Source of the DNA: Brevibacillus brevis
Lineage (GTDB): Bacteria; Bacillota; Bacilli; Brevibacillales; Brevibacillaceae
DNA length: 64,000 nucleotides
Assembly (NCBI RefSeq): GCF_022026395.1
Contig: NZ_CP041767.1
Span: 2,884,501-2,948,500 of the forward strand
Direction: 5' to 3'
A model generated the notes under the pieces. It made no database searches and was not told the origin of the DNA. It worked only from the letters and a program-made list of their open reading frames with translations. The position numbers and the translations under genes were made by a program. Below are positions 55,701-61,700 of this stretch, in pieces (within the stretch, counting starts at the first letter, position 1; the number at the start of each line of letters is the position of its first letter).

Positions 55701-58700
55701 CAGAAGGCAGGCCTGTAACGGGGGCAGAATATGTGGCGCCAGCAAGTCCTGTGGAAAGCAGGCTGGTAGAGATTTGGGAACATGTGCTCGGGATAACCGA
55801 CATCGGTGTTCTCGACAACTTCTTCCAGTTAGGCGGGCATTCCTTGAAAGCCATGTCGCTCTCCGCACAGATCCATAAAGAATATCAAGTAGAGCTTCCA
55901 CTCAGCGTGCTCTTTGCGACACCTACCATTCAGGCATTGGCACAGTATATCGAGACAAGTGGAAAAGACACGCATATACCGATTCATCCTGTACCGCAGC
56001 AAGAATATTATCCCGTTTCTTCAGCACAAAAGAGGATGTATGTCCTGCGCCAGTTTGAAGGTACCGGCACAGTTTATAACATGCCAAGCGTAATGTTTAT
56101 TGAAGGCGATCTGGACTACGCACGCTTTGAAACCGCGATACACGGGCTGGTCAAGCGACACGAATCGTTGCGGACATCCTTCCACACAGTGAATGGTGAG
56201 CCTGTTCAGCGTGTACATGAGGCAGTCGAACTGGATGTGCGCTATGAGGATTTGACGGAAGATCAAGTCGAGCAAACCATCGAAACATTTGTGCAACCAT
56301 TTGATTTGGAAAAGGCTCCGTTGTTGAGGGTTGGACTCTTCAGATTGGGAGAGAAGAGACATCTCTTCCTGATGGATATGCATCACATCATTTCGGATGG
56401 TGTCTCTGTCGGGATCATCATGGAGGAATTCTCGAAGTTGTATAGAAACCAATTATTAACAGATATGGCTGTTCAATACAAAGACTTTGCTGTCTGGCAG
56501 AAGGATCTGTTCCAAACCGACATCTATACAAAGCACGAGAACTACTGGTTGCAGTCCTTCGCGGGAGACATTCCGGTACTGAATCTGCCCGCCGATTATT
56601 CTCGCCCGCTTGTTCAAAGCTTTGAGGGAGATTGCATTACGTTCCAGGCTGACAAAACGTTGATGGACGATTTATACAAGCTCGCCCATGAGAACCAAAC
56701 TACGCTGTTTATGGTCTTGCTGGCGGCTTACAATGTGCTCCTTTCCAAATACAGCGGTCAAGAAGACATCGTAGTGGGAACGCCGATTGCTGGTAGATCG
56801 CATGCGGATGTAGAAAAAGTCTTGGGGATGTTTGTCAATACATTGGCTTTGCGAAACTACCCTGACGGCAAAAAATCGTTCCAGGCATTTTTGGAAGATG
56901 TTAAACAGAATACACTGCAAGCATACGCCCATCAGGATTATCCGTTTGAAGCACTGGTCGAAAAACTGGAAATCCAGCGGGATCTCAGCAGAAATCCACT
57001 GTTTGACACCATGTTTATTTTGCAAAACCTGGACAAAAAAGCCTTTGAGGTGGATGGACTGAAATTTGAAGCCTACTCCGGAGATGGGCAGCAAGGCAAC
57101 GCCAAATTCGATCTCACGCTGGAAGCACATGAAGATGAGACAGGAATTCATTTTGGTCTCGTATACTCAACGAAATTGTTCCAAAGAGACACGATAGAAA
57201 GAATGGCAGGTCATTTTCTACAGGTGCTGCGAGGAGTTATTGCAGATCAAACCGCTGCCTTGCACGAGCTCAGCTTGTTGACCGAAGAAGAAAAACAGCT
57301 TGTGACGGTCGCATTTAACAACACGATAGTCGATTATCCACGCGAGAGCACCATTCAAGAGCTATTCGAGGAGCAGGTTCTGAGAACGCCTGAGCATGCC
57401 GCTGTCATTTTTGACGGACAGATGTTGACGTATCAGGAGCTGAACCAGAAAGCGAATCAGATCGCAAGTGCTCTTCGCCGTAAGGAAATCGGGGAGGATT
57501 CCGTTGTCGGATTGATCGCAGATCGTTCTCTCGAGATGATCACAGGCATTATGGGGATCATCAAAGCGGGAGGCGCCTACCTGGGGATTGATCCAGAGCA
57601 TCCATCCGAGCGGATTTCTTACATGCTCGAAGATGGCGGCGTGAAGGTTGTCCTTGTTCAAAGACATCTTTTGCATCTCGTCGAAGAAGGGCTCATTCCA
57701 ATCATTTTGGAAGACGAGAGCCTGGAGCAAGAAGATGCCAGCAATCTGATCAACCTCAATGACGCCAAGGACTTGGCCTATGTGATGTACACGTCGGGTT
57801 CAACAGGCAAACCAAAAGGAGTCATGGTCGAGCATCGCAATGTCACCCGATTGGTGAAACATACGAATTACGTTCAGGTACGCGAAGAAGATCGCATGAT
57901 TCAAACGGGCGCCATTGGCTTTGACGCCATGACGTTCGAGATTTTCGGGGCTCTGTTGCATGGTGCTAGCTTGTTCCTTGTGAGCAAGGATGTCCTTTTG
58001 GATGCGGAGAAGTTAGGCAGCTTCCTACGAGAGAATCGGATTACCACGATGTGGTTAACTTCACCACTGTTTAACCAGCTTTCGCAAGACAACCCGGCGA
58101 TGTTTGAAGGTTTGCGTGCGTTAATCGTCGGTGGCGAAGCACTGTCTCCGAGACACATCAACAAAGTTAACAGCGCCCATCCAGCTCTGGAAATTTGGAA
58201 CGGATACGGCCCGACCGAAAACACAACTTTCTCGACATGCTATTTGATTGAGAAGGAATTCGAAGACAATATTCCGATTGGGAAGCCAATCTCGAACTCC
58301 ACAGCGTATATCGTGGATCGCTACAACCAGCCGCAGCCAATTGGGGTGCCCGGTGAATTGTGCGTCGGTGGTGATGGAGTTGCCAGAGGCTATTTGAACA
58401 AGCCGGAATTGACCGCCGAGAAATTTGTTCCGAATCCGTTTGTTTCTGGTGAAAATATGTACCGCACAGGGGATTTGGCGAGATGGAAGGCGGATGGAAC
58501 GATTGAGTATTTGGGACGTATCGACCAACAGGTAAAGATCAGGGGCTATCGGATCGAGCTTGGGGAAATCGAGAGCGTCTTGACTAATCTGGAAAAGGTA
58601 AAAGAAGCTGTCGTTACCGTGATGGATGATACGAACGGCCAAAAAGCTCTCTGCGCTTACTTTGTTCCAGAAGAGGAGCTCGACGTAGCAGAGGTGAGAG

Positions 58701-61700
58701 AGGCTATTTCCAAAGAATTGCCTAGCTACATGGTTCCAGCCTTCTATGTTCAAATGGATAAACTGCCTTTGACTGCAAATGGGAAGGTCAATCGCAGAGC
58801 TTTGCCTGAACCATCTGGAGATCGGGTACAAGGCTCCACATATGTCGCCCCACAAAATACAACGGAGCAGAGGCTGGCTGAAATTTGGCAAGAGGTTCTG
58901 GGGATTCATCCGATAGGCATTCATGACAACTTCTTTGAACTGGGTGGACATTCTCTCAAGGCTATGAATGTAATCACGCAGGTGCATAAAGCATTCCAGG
59001 TAGAGCTTCCGTTAAAAGCACTGTTTGAATCTGCTACGATCCATGAGCTGGCTGCCTATATCACTGCGAGTGAGATTGAACAGTTCGAGACCATTCAACT
59101 AGTAGAGCAAGCAGAGTTTTACCCAGTCTCGTTCGCACAAAAAAGAATGTACATCCTGCATGAGTTTGAAGGAAGCGGGATCAGCTACAACGTGCCAAAT
59201 GTGCTGATCATAGATGGCCAACTGGATTACGAGCGCTTTGAACATGCGATCCAAACACTGGTAAAACGACATGAATCCTTGCGAACATCCTTCCATTCGA
59301 AAAACGGGGAACCAGTTCAACGAATCCATGAGGATGTCACGCTGCACATCGGTATTTCCGAGGCGACAGAAGACCAAGTAGAGCAACGCATTCAAGAGTT
59401 GGTTCAGCCATTTAATCTCGAGTTGGCTCCGCTGTTCCGGGTTCACTTGTTGAAACTGGGAGAAGAACGACACTTGTTCTTCATGGATATGCATCACATT
59501 ATCTCTGATGGTGTATCGCTTGCAGTCATCGCCAAGGAGTTTGCGAGCTTATACGAAGAAAAGCAGCTCCCTGACATGCGCATCCAGTATAAAGATTTTG
59601 CTGCTTGGCAGACGAAACTGTCCCAGTCTGAGCGTTTCCAAAAACAGCAGGACTATTGGACGGATGTCTTTGCAGGGGAGATCCCGTTACTCAACCTGCC
59701 AAATGATTTCCCAAGACCTACTGTTCAAAGCTTCGAAGGCGACACAGTAGCGATCGGTACAGGAAATCAATTGCTTGCGGAGTTGCGACAACTCGCTGCA
59801 AATACGGGCTCCACACTGTTCATGGTGCTTTTGGCAGCCTACAATGTACTGCTGTCCAAATACGCAGGACAGGAAGAAATCGTTGTCGGTACACCGATTG
59901 CAGGTCGATCCCACGCAGATGTGGAACGAGTCGTCGGCATGTTCGTCAACACGCTTGCCTTGAAAAATGTGGCAGCAGGCAACCTGACCTTCCGCGAGTT
60001 TTTGGGTGACGTGAAACAGAATGCACTGCAAGCGTTTGAACATCAGGATTATCCGTTTGAACATCTCGTAGATAAGTTGCAAGTACGGCGCGATTTAAGT
60101 CGAAATCCACTGTTCGATACGATGTTCAGTCTGGGGCTTGCGGACTCCTCTGCATTAGAAATTGCCGGACTCAACATGTCCGCTTACCCGGTAGATGGCA
60201 AGATCGCGAAATTCGATATCGCTCTGGACGCGATGGAACAACAGGATGAGCTACTCGTGCAATTCAGCTATTGCACGAAGTTGTTTGCAAAAGAATCGAT
60301 CGACCGCATGGCAACGCATTACGTCCATCTTCTACAGACGATCATTGCCAATCCAGATTGCAAGCTGGCAGAGATCAATGTTTTGTCAAAAGAAGAGATA
60401 GAGCAAATGCTGCATGATTTCAATGCAACAAAAGCCGCTTATCCAACGAATAAAACGTTCCAGGAGCTATTCGAAGAGCAGGTAGAAAAAACACCGAACG
60501 AAGTAGCTGTCATCTTCGAGGACGAACAGCTTACGTATCGGGAATTAAATGAAAAAGCCAACCAACTCGCACGTGTTTTGCGCAAAATGGGAGTCAAGCC
60601 AGAGAGCAATGTCGGCATCATGGTAGACCGCTCCTTGCACATGGTAGTAGGGACGCTCGGTATTTTGAAAGCCGGCGGCGCCTACGTTCCGATTGATCCA
60701 GACTATCCGTTGGAGCGTCAAACATTCATTTTGGAAGATAGCGATGCGAAGTTGTTCCTTACCTTGCAAAAGATGAATACGCAGCTTGCATTCCCTTACG
60801 AAACGCTCTATCTGGATGCAGAGGGGTTGTATCAGGGAGAAGCGAGCAATCTGGAACCTGTTGCACTGCCGGAACACGCTGCTTACATCATTTATACGTC
60901 CGGTACGACTGGCAAGCCAAAAGGGGTCGTGATCGAGCACCGGAGCTATGCGAATGTCGCGTTTGCATGGCAGGATGAGTATCACTTGGATACCTTCCCG
61001 GTTCGCTTGCTGCAAATGGCGAGCTTCGCCTTCGACGTATCGACTGGCGATTTTGCCAGAGCATTGCTCACAGGAGGGCAACTGGTCATTTGCCCGAATG
61101 AGGTCAAAATGGACCCTGCTTCCTTGTACGAAATCATCAAGCGGTATGAAATAACGATTTTCGAAGCCACACCAGCTTTGATCATGCCGTTGATGCATTA
61201 CATTTACGAAAACAAGCTCGACATCAGTCAGATGAAGCTCCTGATCCTCGGAGCAGACAGTTGTTCGGCAGAAGACTTCAAGACCTTGCTCGCCAGATTC
61301 AGCCAGACAATGCGCATTGTTAACAGTTATGGCGTAACAGAGGCGTGCATCGATTCCAGCTATTACGAAGAAACAGATGCCTCATCCATTCGCTCGGGAA
61401 CGGTACCGATCGGAAAACCGCTGCCGAATATGCAGATGTATGTGATGGATCAACAATTGAATCTTCAACCTGTTGGAGTCGTGGGGGAGTTGTGCATCGG
61501 TGGAGCTGGGGTCGCTCGCGGTTATTTGAACAGACCTGAGCTGACGCAGGAGAAGTTCGTACCGAATCCTTTTGCATCAGGTGAACTCTTGTACCGTACG
61601 GGTGATTTGGCAAAATGGCGCGCGGATGGCAATGTAGAATTCCTGGGTCGTAACGATCATCAAGTGAAAATCAGGGGTGTCCGTATCGAGCTGGGCGAAA

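Noticed and set aside
58121..58987. Long minus-strand ORFs inside tycC (also 46655-47386, 53138-53944)
   Set aside because: All lie antisense to conserved NRPS domains; they recur at homologous places in the modules, as expected of shadow frames.
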